Shown here: positions 33,775-42,257 of the stretch, piece after piece
How positions within the stretch are numbered: position 1 is the first letter of the stretch
How the letters are laid out: every line of letters begins with the position of its first letter
Assembly (NCBI GenBank): GCA_035695105.1
Contig: DASSEV010000023.1
Span: forward strand, 1-64,000
Direction of reading: 5' to 3'
Length of the DNA: 64,000 nucleotides
DNA from: JAICYJ01 sp035695105
GTDB lineage: Bacteria; Actinomycetota; Thermoleophilia; Gaiellales; JAICJC01
Position numbers and translations under genes: made by a program
Notes under the pieces: model-generated
Databases searched by the model: none
Told to the model about the DNA's origin: nothing
What the model saw: only the letters and a program-made list of their open reading frames with translations

Positions 33775-35523
33775 CTACAGGTCGTTCAGCTTGAACACCT
33801 CGATGCGGTCATTCCACGAGTCCGTGACGTACAGCGCTCCGGCGTAGATCTCGAGATGGGTCGGGTGGAAGAACTGCCCGTGCGCCGACCCCATGCTGCC
33901 GAACGTCTGCAGCACCAGGCCCGCCGCCGAGATCTCGACCAGCCGGTTCTGCCCGGCCTCGGCCACCCACATCGTGCCCGCCGGGGTGACCGCGATCCCC
34001 TCGGGGTCGGGGATCCCGCCGATCGTCTTCAGGACGGCGCCGTTCGACGCATTCAGCTCGACCACCCGGTTGTCGTTCGTGTCGGCCACGTAGACGACGG
34101 CCCCCTGGACGGCCACGTCCTTGGGGAAGCTGAACCCGGTCTGCGTCCAGGCCGGCGTCAGGCGTGAGGTATCCCACAGCTGGACACGGCTGTTCCAGGT
34201 GTCCGCCACGACCACGTTCCCGCCGCTGGACGCGACCGCCCACGGCCAGTGCAGGTCGCCCACCGCGCTCCCGGCGACGCCGAACGTCTTCCCTGTGGCG
34301 GTGCCGTTGCGGGTGAACTGCGTCACGCGGTTGTTCTTGGTGTCGGCCACCCAGACGGTGCCGGACGTCTGGTTGATCGCGACGTCGCGGGGCCAGTTGA
34401 ACCCGGACAGGTCGTTAGCGCCCCAGCCGCGGTCCCCCCACGTCATGTTGAAGGCGCCGGTCGCGCTCGTGAACTTCTCCATGCGCTGGTTGACGGTGTC
34501 CGCGACGAAGGTGTTCGTGTCGACCGCGATGCCGGACGGTTCGTTGAAGCCGCCGACGGGCGCCTGTCCGCTGCCGTAGCGCTTGGAGAAGGCCCCGGCC
34601 TGCGTGAACCGGTCGACGTGGTCGTCCCACAGGTCCGCCCCGTACACCATCGGTGCGGTGCCGGAGCCGACGGCCACCCGGCGCAGCTGCTGGAACTGCC
34701 CGTTGCCCGTGCCCTTCGAGCCGTAGGTCTGCAGGTAGCCGCCGGTCGTCGTGAACTTCTGGATGCGCTCGTTGTCGGAGTCGGCGACGTAGACGCGGTT
34801 GGACGCATCGACGGCCACCCCGTAGGGGCGCAGGAACTGCCCGTTGGCGGAGCCGTGCGAGCCCCAGCTCATGAGCCACCCGCCGGTCGGGGTGAGCTTC
34901 ACCACGCGGTCGTTCGCGTAGTCGGCGATGTAGATGTTGCCGGCCGAATCCGTCGCCGCGTCGCGCGGCATGTTGAAGTCCCCCGCACCGGTTCCGAGCG
35001 GCAGCTGGATCTTGCGGATCAGCGCGCCGCCGGTCGTGAACTCGAACACGGCGTTCTGTTGGTCGTCCGTCACGAGGACGACGGGGGTGCCGTTCGGCTG
35101 GTTGCCCCTGCTGATGCCGATCGCCGAGGTGAAGTGCGTGCCCCACGCGGTCACCCCGGAGCCGTTGGAGGCGTTGAGCACGTCCACCCGATTGAATCCC
35201 GTGTCGGCCACGTACAGCTTTCCGGCGATGTAGGCGATGTCGCGGGGATTGCTGAACCGTCCCGGGGCCTTGGTGCCGCGCACGCCCACCCGCCACATCC
35301 GCGACCCGTCCGGCCGCAGCGCGAGCACCTGGTCGTTCCCGGTGTCGGCGATGTACGCGTTGCCCGACGGGTCAACATCGAGACCCGATGGGTACATCAT
35401 GGCGTGGCTGGGATGGCCGATCGTTCGCAGATAGGTCGGTGCGATGCCGGCGGCGCCTGCCTGCGCCGATGTCGCCGCGGCGACGAGCAGTGCGAGCACT
35501 GCTGTTCGGAACGTCTTCCCCAC
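33775..35523 (-). CDS. Secreted NHL-repeat beta-propeller protein
   Basis: A 582-residue exported protein: signal peptide (residues 1-25, AVLALLVAAATSAQAGAAG), then at least ten NHL repeats visible as VADTGNDQVLAL, VADTGFNRVDVL, IADYANDRVVKL, VADSDNERIQKF, VADTVNQRMEKF, VADTKNNRVTQF, VADTWNSRVQLW and VADTNDNRVVEL, which suggests two propellers of 5-6 blades. No catalytic domain is seen, so it is most likely a binding scaffold outside the cell. Monocistronic. Confidence 0.9.
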   Translation of the reverse strand: MGKTFRTAVLALLVAAATSAQAGAAGIAPTYLRTIGHPSHAMMYPSGLDVDPSGNAYIADTGNDQVLALRPDGSRMWRVGVRGTKAPGRFSNPRDIAYIAGKLYVADTGFNRVDVLNASNGSGVTAWGTHFTSAIGISRGNQPNGTPVVLVTDDQQNAVFEFTTGGALIRKIQLPLGTGAGDFNMPRDAATDSAGNIYIADYANDRVVKLTPTGGWLMSWGSHGSANGQFLRPYGVAVDASNRVYVADSDNERIQKFTTTGGYLQTYGSKGTGNGQFQQLRRVAVGSGTAPMVYGADLWDDHVDRFTQAGAFSKRYGSGQAPVGGFNEPSGIAVDTNTFVADTVNQRMEKFTSATGAFNMTWGDRGWGANDLSGFNWPRDVAINQTSGTVWVADTKNNRVTQFTRNGTATGKTFGVAGSAVGDLHWPWAVASSGGNVVVADTWNSRVQLWDTSRLTPAWTQTGFSFPKDVAVQGAVVYVADTNDNRVVELNASNGAVLKTIGGIPDPEGIAVTPAGTMWVAEAGQNRLVEISAAGLVLQTFGSMGSAHGQFFHPTHLEIYAGALYVTDSWNDRIEVFKLNDL

Positions 35524-35636
35524 GATATGCCTCCAGGAGCCGAGCTGTTCACCGGGGCCATGCCCGCCCCAGGCTGCGAGGACTTTACGGGTTCATCACA
35601 TCTCTGTCCACTTCCACCCCCAGCCGGTGAGGCGCG

Positions 35637-36263
35637 TCACGGAATCCGGGTCACGCGCTCACCGGCCTCCACCGGTAGCTCCAGCCGGCTGGCGCGGGGC
35701 GGAAGCGGGCACGTCCAATGATCCGCGTAGGCGCACGATGGGTTGTACGCGAAGTTGAAGTCGAGCACGAGGCGCTCTCCCGCCATGCCGAGATCCGCGC
35801 CCTTGACCGTGTCGAGCAGGTATCTCCCTCCGCCGTACGTCGCGCGTCCGCTGGTCGCGTCGGCGAACGGCAGGAACACGCCGCCGCCGTAGCCCTCGAG
35901 CCAGTAGAGGGGGAGCGTGCACGACGCGTCGTGGAGCGCGAAGGCGGCGTCGGCGAACCGCCGGAACCGGATCGGCTCCCCGGTGCTCGTCGACAGCTCG
36001 ATCGTCTCCTCTGCCACCGGGATCACCTCCGCTTGCACCCGGAAGGAGGGCTCGTACGCGAAATACGGCACCCCGTCGAACGCGGCCCGGTCGTCGGCGG
36101 CCAGCGGCGACTGTGGATGCTCCGAGAACAGCAGGTCGCGCTCGGCTCGCCAGCGCCGCCATCCGCCCTCCGGCTCTGCGTCGCGGATCTCCGCGTAGAG
36201 CGCGAAGATCCGGCGCCGCCAGTCGAGCAGGGACAGCTCGGAGAGCTGGGTGTCGAGGGCCAT
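35637..36263 (-). CDS. DUF1684 family protein
   Basis: A 208-residue protein matching DUF1684: ERDLLFSEHPQSPL, then LPFADATSGRATYGGGRYL and the signature LDFNFAYNPSCAYADHWTCPLPP at the end. No signal peptide. Biochemical role unknown. It starts 8 nt after the dppF-like stop, so it is the last gene of the peptide-transport operon and may act on imported substrates. Confidence 0.88.
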   Translation of the reverse strand: MALDTQLSELSLLDWRRRIFALYAEIRDAEPEGGWRRWRAERDLLFSEHPQSPLAADDRAAFDGVPYFAYEPSFRVQAEVIPVAEETIELSTSTGEPIRFRRFADAAFALHDASCTLPLYWLEGYGGGVFLPFADATSGRATYGGGRYLLDTVKGADLGMAGERLVLDFNFAYNPSCAYADHWTCPLPPRASRLELPVEAGERVTRIP

Positions 36264-36271
36264 CGCTCCCC

Positions 36272-37354
36272 CTACGCGGGAGCGGCGCCGGCGGTTTGCC
36301 CGCCTCCGTCGGCGACCTCGCCGGCCACCGGGTCGCTGTGGCGCGCACCCACGTTCAGGGGGTGGTGGCAGGCGGCCACGTGCTCGAGCCCACCCCTCGA
36401 CCCGTGCGGGACCAGCGGCGGCTCCTCGCGGCTGCAGATCTCGGTCGCGTACCGGCAGCGCGGGTGAAACCGGCAGCCCGACGGCGGGTCGACGGGGCTC
36501 GGCACGTCTCCCTGCAGCACGATCCGCTCGCGCCGCTCCGCCAGCTCCGGATCCGGGATCGGGATCGCCGAGAGCAGCGCCTCGGTGTAGGGGTGCACGG
36601 GACGGCGGTACAGCTCCTCGGCCGGCGAGATCTCGACGATCTTGCCGAGGTACATGACCGCGATCCGGTCGGACACGTGCCGCACGACGGACAGGTCGTG
36701 GGCGATGAACACGTAGGTCAGCCGGAACTCGTCCTGCAGGTCGTCGAGCAGGTTGACGACCTGCGCCTGGATCGACACGTCGAGCGCCGAGACCGGCTCG
36801 TCGGCGACGATCAGCCGCGGGTTCAGCGCCAGCGCGCGTGCCACGCCGATCCGCTGGCGCTGCCCGCCGGAGAACTCGTGCGGGAACCGGTTGACGTGTT
36901 CCGGGTTGAGGCCGACCACCTCGAGCAGCTCCTGCACCCGCCGCCGGATCTCCGCCTTGTCGCCCATCTTGTGGATCCGCAGCGGGTCCCCGATCACCTG
37001 CCCGATGCGCTTGCGCGGGTTGAGTGAGGCGTAGGGGTCCTGGAACACCATCTGCATCTCCCGGCGCACCGGCCGCAGCTGCGAGCGGTCGAGCGACGAG
37101 ATGTCGCGCCCGTCGAACTCGACGGTGCCGCTCGTGAGCGGGTACAGCCGCAGCACGCAGCGGCCGAGCGTCGACTTGCCGCAGCCGCTCTCGCCGACCA
37201 GCCCCAGCGTCTCGCCGGCGCGCACGCCGAAGCTGACCCCGTCGACGGCGTGCACCGCGGCGACCTGGCGCTGCACAAGCGTCCCCTTCTTGATCGGGAA
37301 GTGCTTGACCAGATCGCTGACCTGCAGCAGCTCCTGCGGCGGCTCGACCGTCAT
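36272..37354 (-). CDS. Dipeptide/oligopeptide ABC transporter ATPase (DppF/OppF type)
   Basis: A 360-residue ATPase with Walker A GESGCGKST, Q-loop QMVFQDPYASLNPR, ABC signature EFSGGQRQRIGVARAL, Walker B LIVADEPVSALDV and H-loop IAHDLSVVRH. The C-terminal oligopeptide extension has the Cys-rich CRFHPRCRYATEIC, which in this subfamily can bind an Fe-S cluster. The tail past about residue 335 is low complexity. ATG at 37354 overlaps the dppD-like stop by 4 nt. Confidence 0.93.
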   Translation of the reverse strand: MTVEPPQELLQVSDLVKHFPIKKGTLVQRQVAAVHAVDGVSFGVRAGETLGLVGESGCGKSTLGRCVLRLYPLTSGTVEFDGRDISSLDRSQLRPVRREMQMVFQDPYASLNPRKRIGQVIGDPLRIHKMGDKAEIRRRVQELLEVVGLNPEHVNRFPHEFSGGQRQRIGVARALALNPRLIVADEPVSALDVSIQAQVVNLLDDLQDEFRLTYVFIAHDLSVVRHVSDRIAVMYLGKIVEISPAEELYRRPVHPYTEALLSAIPIPDPELAERRERIVLQGDVPSPVDPPSGCRFHPRCRYATEICSREEPPLVPHGSRGGLEHVAACHHPLNVGARHSDPVAGEVADGGGQTAGAAPA

Positions 37355-38376
37355 GCCGGCTCCGAGAGCGCCGGATCGATCGCGGCTGCGCGGCGCGCGC
37401 TCTTCTCCTCCGCGCTCAGCCAGCAGCGGTCGAGGTGGGCCTCGCCCGCGCGCGGCTCGAGCGTCGGGTGTCGGTCGCAGGCCGCGAAGCGGTGGGCGCA
37501 GCGGGGGGCAAACCGGCAGCCGGGCGGCGGGTTCACCATCGACGGCGGCTGCCCCTGGATCGCCACCAGCCGGCGCGGCTTCGGCCGGTCGAGCCGCGGG
37601 ATCGAGCCGAGCAGGCCCCACGTGTAGGGGTGCTGCGGGTTCGCGAACAGCTCACGCTTGCTCCCGCGCTCGACGATCTCGCCGGCGTACATCACGTTGA
37701 TCGTGTCGGCGATGTCGGCGACCACGCCCATGTCGTGGGTGATCAGGACGACCGCCGAGCCGAAGTCGGCCTTGAGCCGCTTCAGCAGCTCGAGGATCTG
37801 CGCCTGGATGGTGACGTCGAGCGCGGTGGTCGGCTCGTCGGCGATCAGCAGGTCGGGGTTGCACGAGAGCGCCATCGCGATCATCACGCGCTGCCGCATG
37901 CCGCCGGAGAACTGGTGGGGGTAGTCGTCGATCCGCAGCTGCGGCTGCGGGATGCCGACGGCGGACAGCAGGTCGATGGCGCGGCGCCGCGCGGCCGCCC
38001 CCGCCACCTGCTCGTGGGCGCTCAGCTGCTCCTCGATCTGCCAGCCGACGGTGTAGACCGGGTTCAGCGAGGTCATCGGGTCCTGGAAGATCATCGCGAT
38101 CTCGGCCCCGCGCACCTCCTGCATCTGCTCCTTGGTCAGCGTCATCAGGTCGCGGCCCTTATAGAGCACCTCTCCCTGGAAGCGGGCGTTCGGGTCGTTG
38201 ATCAGCCGCATCACCGTCATCATGCTGACGCTCTTCCCCGAGCCGGACTCACCCACGATCCCGAGCACCTCGCCGGGCATGACCGTGAACGAGACGCCGT
38301 CCACCGCCTGCACCACGCCGTCCTCGGTGCGGAAGCTGACGCTGAGGTCGCGGACCTCGAGCAGCGGCTCTGTCAT
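37351..38376 (-). CDS. Dipeptide/oligopeptide ABC transporter ATPase (DppD/OppD type)
   Basis: A 341-residue ATPase: Walker A GESGSGKSVSM, IFQDPMTSLNPVYTV, signature QFSGGMRQRVMIAMAL, Walker B LLIADEPTTALDV, H-loop ITHDMGVVADI, and the C-terminal CRFAPRCAHRFAAC motif. It pairs with the DppF-like subunit to drive import. The ATG at 38376 overlaps the permease stop by 4 nt. Substrate range (dipeptide, oligopeptide, or a sugar or nickel variant) is not determinable by eye. Confidence 0.93.
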   Translation of the reverse strand: MTEPLLEVRDLSVSFRTEDGVVQAVDGVSFTVMPGEVLGIVGESGSGKSVSMMTVMRLINDPNARFQGEVLYKGRDLMTLTKEQMQEVRGAEIAMIFQDPMTSLNPVYTVGWQIEEQLSAHEQVAGAAARRRAIDLLSAVGIPQPQLRIDDYPHQFSGGMRQRVMIAMALSCNPDLLIADEPTTALDVTIQAQILELLKRLKADFGSAVVLITHDMGVVADIADTINVMYAGEIVERGSKRELFANPQHPYTWGLLGSIPRLDRPKPRRLVAIQGQPPSMVNPPPGCRFAPRCAHRFAACDRHPTLEPRAGEAHLDRCWLSAEEKSARRAAAIDPALSEPA

Positions 38377-39344
38377 GTCGGCCGCACCCTCGGGTCGAGC
38401 CAGGCGTAGGCGATGTCGACCGCCGTGTTGCAGAGCACGATGAAGAACGCGCCGTAGACGACCGTCACCATGATCACCGGCAGATCGAGGTTGTTGAGGG
38501 ACTGGTAGGTGAGCAGGCCGACGCCGGGGAGGCCGAACACGACCTCGGTCAGGAGCGCGCCGCCGCCGACGAGCGCCCCGAAATCCAGCCCGAGCAGGCT
38601 GACGAACGTGACCATCGACGTGCGCAGCGAGTGGCGCAGCAGCACGCGCCGCTCCGAGATGCCCTTCGCCCGCGCCGTGCGGATGTAGTCCTCGTTCTCG
38701 GTCTCGATGATGCTCGCGCGCAGCACCCGCGCGTAGAAGCCGATGTAGAGCACCGACAGCGTGATCCAGGGAATGAGCATCTGCTTGAACCACATCCACG
38801 GATCCTGTGTGAGCGGGGTGTAGCCGAGCGGCGGCACCCAGCTGAACAGGACGCTGTGGTGGAACCGGTTCTGCGTGATCAGGTTCGCCATCTCGCCCAG
38901 CCAGAAGACGGGCATGGAGATGCCGATCAGTGCGATGATCATCAGCAGCGGATCGAAGACTGTGCCCCGCAGCACCGCCGCGGCGAGCCCCATCGCGATC
39001 GAGACGACGATCCAGATCACCGCCGCTCCGAACACGAGCGACAGCGTCACGGGCGTCGCCGCGATCACCTCCGGAACCACCTTCGCCCCCTGGTTGGAGT
39101 ACGAGGCCAGGTCGCGGCTGATGAACATCTTCTTCATCAGGATCAGGTACTGGATCGGGAGCGGCCGGTCGAGCGCGTACTGGTGGCGGATCAGGGCGAT
39201 CGTCTCGGGGTTCGGGTTGCGCCCGGCCAGGCGCCGCGCCGGATCGACTCCCGGCGTGAGGAAGAAGATGACGAACACGAGCACGGTGATGGCGAACAGC
39301 ACCGCCACCGTGCCAACCAGCCGTCGCGCGATGAACGTGCCCAC
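38373..39344 (-). CDS. Dipeptide/oligopeptide ABC transporter permease (DppB/OppB type)
   Basis: A 323-residue membrane permease: first helix TFIARRLVGTVAVLFAITVLV, further helices at WIVVSIAMGLAAAVL and PLLMIIALIGISMPVFWLGE, and the EAA-type coupling loop ENEDYIRTARAKGISERRVL that contacts the ATPases. GTG at 39344 overlaps the DppC-like stop by one base. Length fits the family, with a rather large periplasmic loop after helix 1. Confidence 0.92.
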   Translation of the reverse strand: MGTFIARRLVGTVAVLFAITVLVFVIFFLTPGVDPARRLAGRNPNPETIALIRHQYALDRPLPIQYLILMKKMFISRDLASYSNQGAKVVPEVIAATPVTLSLVFGAAVIWIVVSIAMGLAAAVLRGTVFDPLLMIIALIGISMPVFWLGEMANLITQNRFHHSVLFSWVPPLGYTPLTQDPWMWFKQMLIPWITLSVLYIGFYARVLRASIIETENEDYIRTARAKGISERRVLLRHSLRTSMVTFVSLLGLDFGALVGGGALLTEVVFGLPGVGLLTYQSLNNLDLPVIMVTVVYGAFFIVLCNTAVDIAYAWLDPRVRPT

Positions 39345-40396
39345 TAGTCCCGGATCCTGACCTTGGCGCGCGGGTCGAGCGCGTCGCGGACGCCGTCGCC
39401 GAGCACGTTCAGCGCGAGCACGGTCAGCACGATCAGGATGCCCGGCGCGATCGCCACCATCGGCCTCGTGTAGAGCAGCTGCTGGCCGTCGTCGATCACC
39501 GTGCCCCAGCTCGCGTTGGGCGGCTGCACCCCGATCGAGAGGTATGACAGGGCCGACTCGGTGAGGATCGTGGTCGCAATCATCAGCGGCAGCAGCACGA
39601 TCACGGCGCTGATCACGTTTGGCAGGATCTCGCTGAACATGATCCGCATGTTCGAGGCGCCCATGGCGGTGGCCGCCTCGATGAACTCCTTCTCGCGCAC
39701 CGACAGGACGGCGCCGCGCACCGGCCGGGCCACGTACGGCACGTAGATCACGGCGATGATCCATGTCGGGAGCCACAGGCTGTTCGCCTGGATATGCACC
39801 GGCCCGACCGCGAGGCCGTTCGGAGCCGTCAGCAGCACGGTCGAGATCGAGATGGCGAGCAGGTAGACGGGGAACGCCCAGATCACGTCCATGATCCGCG
39901 ACAGCACACCGTCCACCATGCCGCCGAAGAAGCCCGCGATCACCCCGATGATGGTGGCGATGATGCAGGCGATGACGGCGGAGCCGATGCCAATCAGCAG
40001 CGAGCTGCGGCCGCCGTAGAGCACGCGCGCCATCACGTCGCGGCCCTGGTTGTCGGCGCCCAGGAAGAAGTTCCGCTGCCAGGTCGGGCCGATCGGCGTC
40101 TCGCCCAGCTTGAGGACGCCGCCGCCCTGCTGCATCACCGGGGTGCGGTGCCCGTTGATCACCGTCGTGCCGTTCAGGTTGCTATCGAACGGGTTCGTGT
40201 GGGCGATGTCGCGGGCGTAGAGCGGCGCCGCGAACGAGATCGCGACGATCACGAGGAACACGCCCAGCGACACCATTGCGATCCTGTTGCGTACGAGCCG
40301 TCTGCCGGCGAGCGCCCAGGGGCTGCGGCCCGCGACTTCTGGCCGCAGCTCCCCGGACGGCTCGAGCTCCTCAGAGGCGATCTGGGAGACTGCCAA
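39344..40396 (-). CDS. Dipeptide/oligopeptide ABC transporter permease (DppC/OppC type)
   Basis: A 350-residue permease: N-terminal cytoplasmic stretch, helix IAMVSLGVFLVIVAISFAAPL, periplasmic loop ending FLGADNQGRDVMARVLYGGRSSLLIG (a strong DppC signature), EAA loop EKEFIEAATAMGASNMRI, and C-terminal NVLGDGVRDALDPR. It starts 3 nt after the dppA-like stop and forms the channel with the DppB-like subunit. Confidence 0.93.
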   Translation of the reverse strand: MAVSQIASEELEPSGELRPEVAGRSPWALAGRRLVRNRIAMVSLGVFLVIVAISFAAPLYARDIAHTNPFDSNLNGTTVINGHRTPVMQQGGGVLKLGETPIGPTWQRNFFLGADNQGRDVMARVLYGGRSSLLIGIGSAVIACIIATIIGVIAGFFGGMVDGVLSRIMDVIWAFPVYLLAISISTVLLTAPNGLAVGPVHIQANSLWLPTWIIAVIYVPYVARPVRGAVLSVREKEFIEAATAMGASNMRIMFSEILPNVISAVIVLLPLMIATTILTESALSYLSIGVQPPNASWGTVIDDGQQLLYTRPMVAIAPGILIVLTVLALNVLGDGVRDALDPRAKVRIRD

Positions 40397-40399
40397 GGG

Positions 40400-42097
40400 C
40401 TACTTCACCGACAGCTGCGAGATCAGCATGTACCACTGCGGGCTGAACTGATAGCCGGAGACCCGCTTCGAGACGAAGTCGATCAGCTTCGGGTTGAACA
40501 GCTCGACCATCGGCGCCTGATCGGTGACCTCCTGGTCGATCTTGGCCCAGGCCTGGTTGGCACCGGTCGGATCGGTCACGCCCTGCGTCAGCGCGGCATC
40601 CATCTGCGCCTGGATGCTCTTGTCGCAGAAGCCGGAGATGTTCGGGCTGGCGTCGCTGTGCGGGTGGAACCCGCCACAGCCGAACAGCACGTTCAGGAAG
40701 TCGGAAGCCGCCGGATAGTCCTGGTACCACTGGCTGTAGCCGACCTGCACGTTGTTGTCGGAGTTCTGGATGTAGCCGTACTGGATGCCGCCGGACAGTA
40801 GCTTCGCACTGGCGTTGTAGCCGATCGCGTTCAGGTCGGAGACCATCTGCTCGGTGATCGCCTTGCCGACCTCGTCGGTGGTGCCGACGACCGCCACCTT
40901 GGCGCCTTTCGTCCCCGACTGCTGCACCAGCTGCTTGGCCTTCGTCAGGTCGGGGCCGTGCCACTTGCCGTCGCCCGGGCTGGTGGTGTACGGGCAGTAC
41001 GGCTGATAGCCGGGGAAGTTCGGCGGCAGCACCTGGCATGTGGGAACGGCCAGCGACGGGCCGCCGAAGATCTTCACGTAGGCGTTGCGGTCGGCCGCGA
41101 AGTTGATCGCCTGGCGCGCCTGCGGGTTGTTGAACGGCGGAATGTTGACGTTCAGCGCGAAGTAGTACTCGGCGGTCAGGGGGTTGACGTGCACCTGGCT
41201 GGCGTACTGCGTGCTGAGCTCGTTCAGGCGGTCGGCCGGCGGCGGGTCGTACAGCCAGTCGGCCTGCCCGTTCTCGACCTGGGTGACCTCCGCCTCGACG
41301 CTCAGGCCGAACTTGTAGTCGATCTCATCGGGGAAGCCCTTGGGCTGCACGTCCGCGTTCCATACCTTGAAGTACGGGTTGCGGATGAGCACCGCCTCGT
41401 GCTGCGGGTCGTACGACTTCCACATGTAGGCGCCGGTTCCGGGCGGCGGGTTGTTGCCGGTGTCCTTCAGCGGCGTGTTCGCCGGCACCGCGAACGCGAA
41501 CGGCAGCGTCAGCTTGTCGAGGAACTCGGGATCGGGAGCGGTCAGGTGGAACGTGACCGTGCCGGCCTGGTCGTTCGTGACGACCCCCTTGCTGAGGTCG
41601 CACGAGGACGGGCTCTTGAGGCAGGCAGCCCCGCCGATCAGGTTCTCGTAGAACCCGTTCGCGGGCCCGGGAACCGTGAACTGGCGCTTGAACACCGTGA
41701 CGAAGTCGCTCGCCTTGAGCGGCGTGCCGTCCGAGTACTTGATGCCCGGCCGCAGCGTGAAGGCGTAGGTCTTGCCCCCGTCGGTGGGCTTCGGGATGGA
41801 TGTCGCGAGATCGGGCAGGAGCTCTGTGCCCGCGGATCCGCCCGCCGCGCGGAACTGCACGAGGCCGTCGTGCGTCAGCCGCAGGAGCTGCCACCCCTGC
41901 AGCGTGTAGTTCTTCGCCGGATCGTCCGTGCCCCAGTTGCTGTTCGCGAGCAGCGTCAAGGTGCCGCCGTAGTGCCCGCCGCCGGAGCTGCTGGACGAGC
42001 CTCCGCCCCCGCTGCTGCTGGACGAGCCTCCGCCGCAGGCCGAGGCAAGGAGTGCCAGGAGAGGAATGGCGAGAACCACACACCTGCTGCGTCGCAT
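40400..42097 (-). CDS. Extracellular solute-binding lipoprotein, family 5 (DppA/OppA type)
   Basis: A 565-residue binding protein: lipoprotein signal with lipobox LLASAC (Cys21), then a run of Gly/Ser repeats as a spacer, and the SBP_bac_5 fold (GGTLTLLANSNWGTDDP, YAFTLRPGIKYSDGTPLKASDF, FYENLIGG, and ALNVNIPPFNNPQARQAINFAAD). It captures peptides for the downstream permease-ATPase set. ATG at 42097 begins at the signal peptide; the longer upstream frame runs into the promoter region. Confidence 0.93.
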   Translation of the reverse strand: MRRSRCVVLAIPLLALLASACGGGSSSSSGGGGSSSSSGGGHYGGTLTLLANSNWGTDDPAKNYTLQGWQLLRLTHDGLVQFRAAGGSAGTELLPDLATSIPKPTDGGKTYAFTLRPGIKYSDGTPLKASDFVTVFKRQFTVPGPANGFYENLIGGAACLKSPSSCDLSKGVVTNDQAGTVTFHLTAPDPEFLDKLTLPFAFAVPANTPLKDTGNNPPPGTGAYMWKSYDPQHEAVLIRNPYFKVWNADVQPKGFPDEIDYKFGLSVEAEVTQVENGQADWLYDPPPADRLNELSTQYASQVHVNPLTAEYYFALNVNIPPFNNPQARQAINFAADRNAYVKIFGGPSLAVPTCQVLPPNFPGYQPYCPYTTSPGDGKWHGPDLTKAKQLVQQSGTKGAKVAVVGTTDEVGKAITEQMVSDLNAIGYNASAKLLSGGIQYGYIQNSDNNVQVGYSQWYQDYPAASDFLNVLFGCGGFHPHSDASPNISGFCDKSIQAQMDAALTQGVTDPTGANQAWAKIDQEVTDQAPMVELFNPKLIDFVSKRVSGYQFSPQWYMLISQLSVK

Positions 42098-42194
42098 GAG
42101 CTCCGGTTCCTTTCGTCGGGGGCGCCGATGGTAGTCGAACCGCACCGGCACGTGCTTGGACGACCGTCGCCCCGTTTTGATAGGCCCCGCCGGG

Positions 42195-42222
42195 TTGACG
42201 GACTCTTGCCACACTCGATACG
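42195..42222 (+). promoter_or_regulatory. Probable sigma-70-type promoter for the BNR gene
   Basis: TTGACG (42195-42200), a 16-nt spacer, then GATACG (42217-42222) resembles a housekeeping promoter. It lies 35 nt before the GTG start of the secreted BNR protein, in the 160-nt region divergent from the dppA-like gene. Weak -10. Confidence 0.4.
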
Positions 42223-42257
42223 TTCGCCGCTCCAGATCTCGAGCTGAAGGAGGGGGA

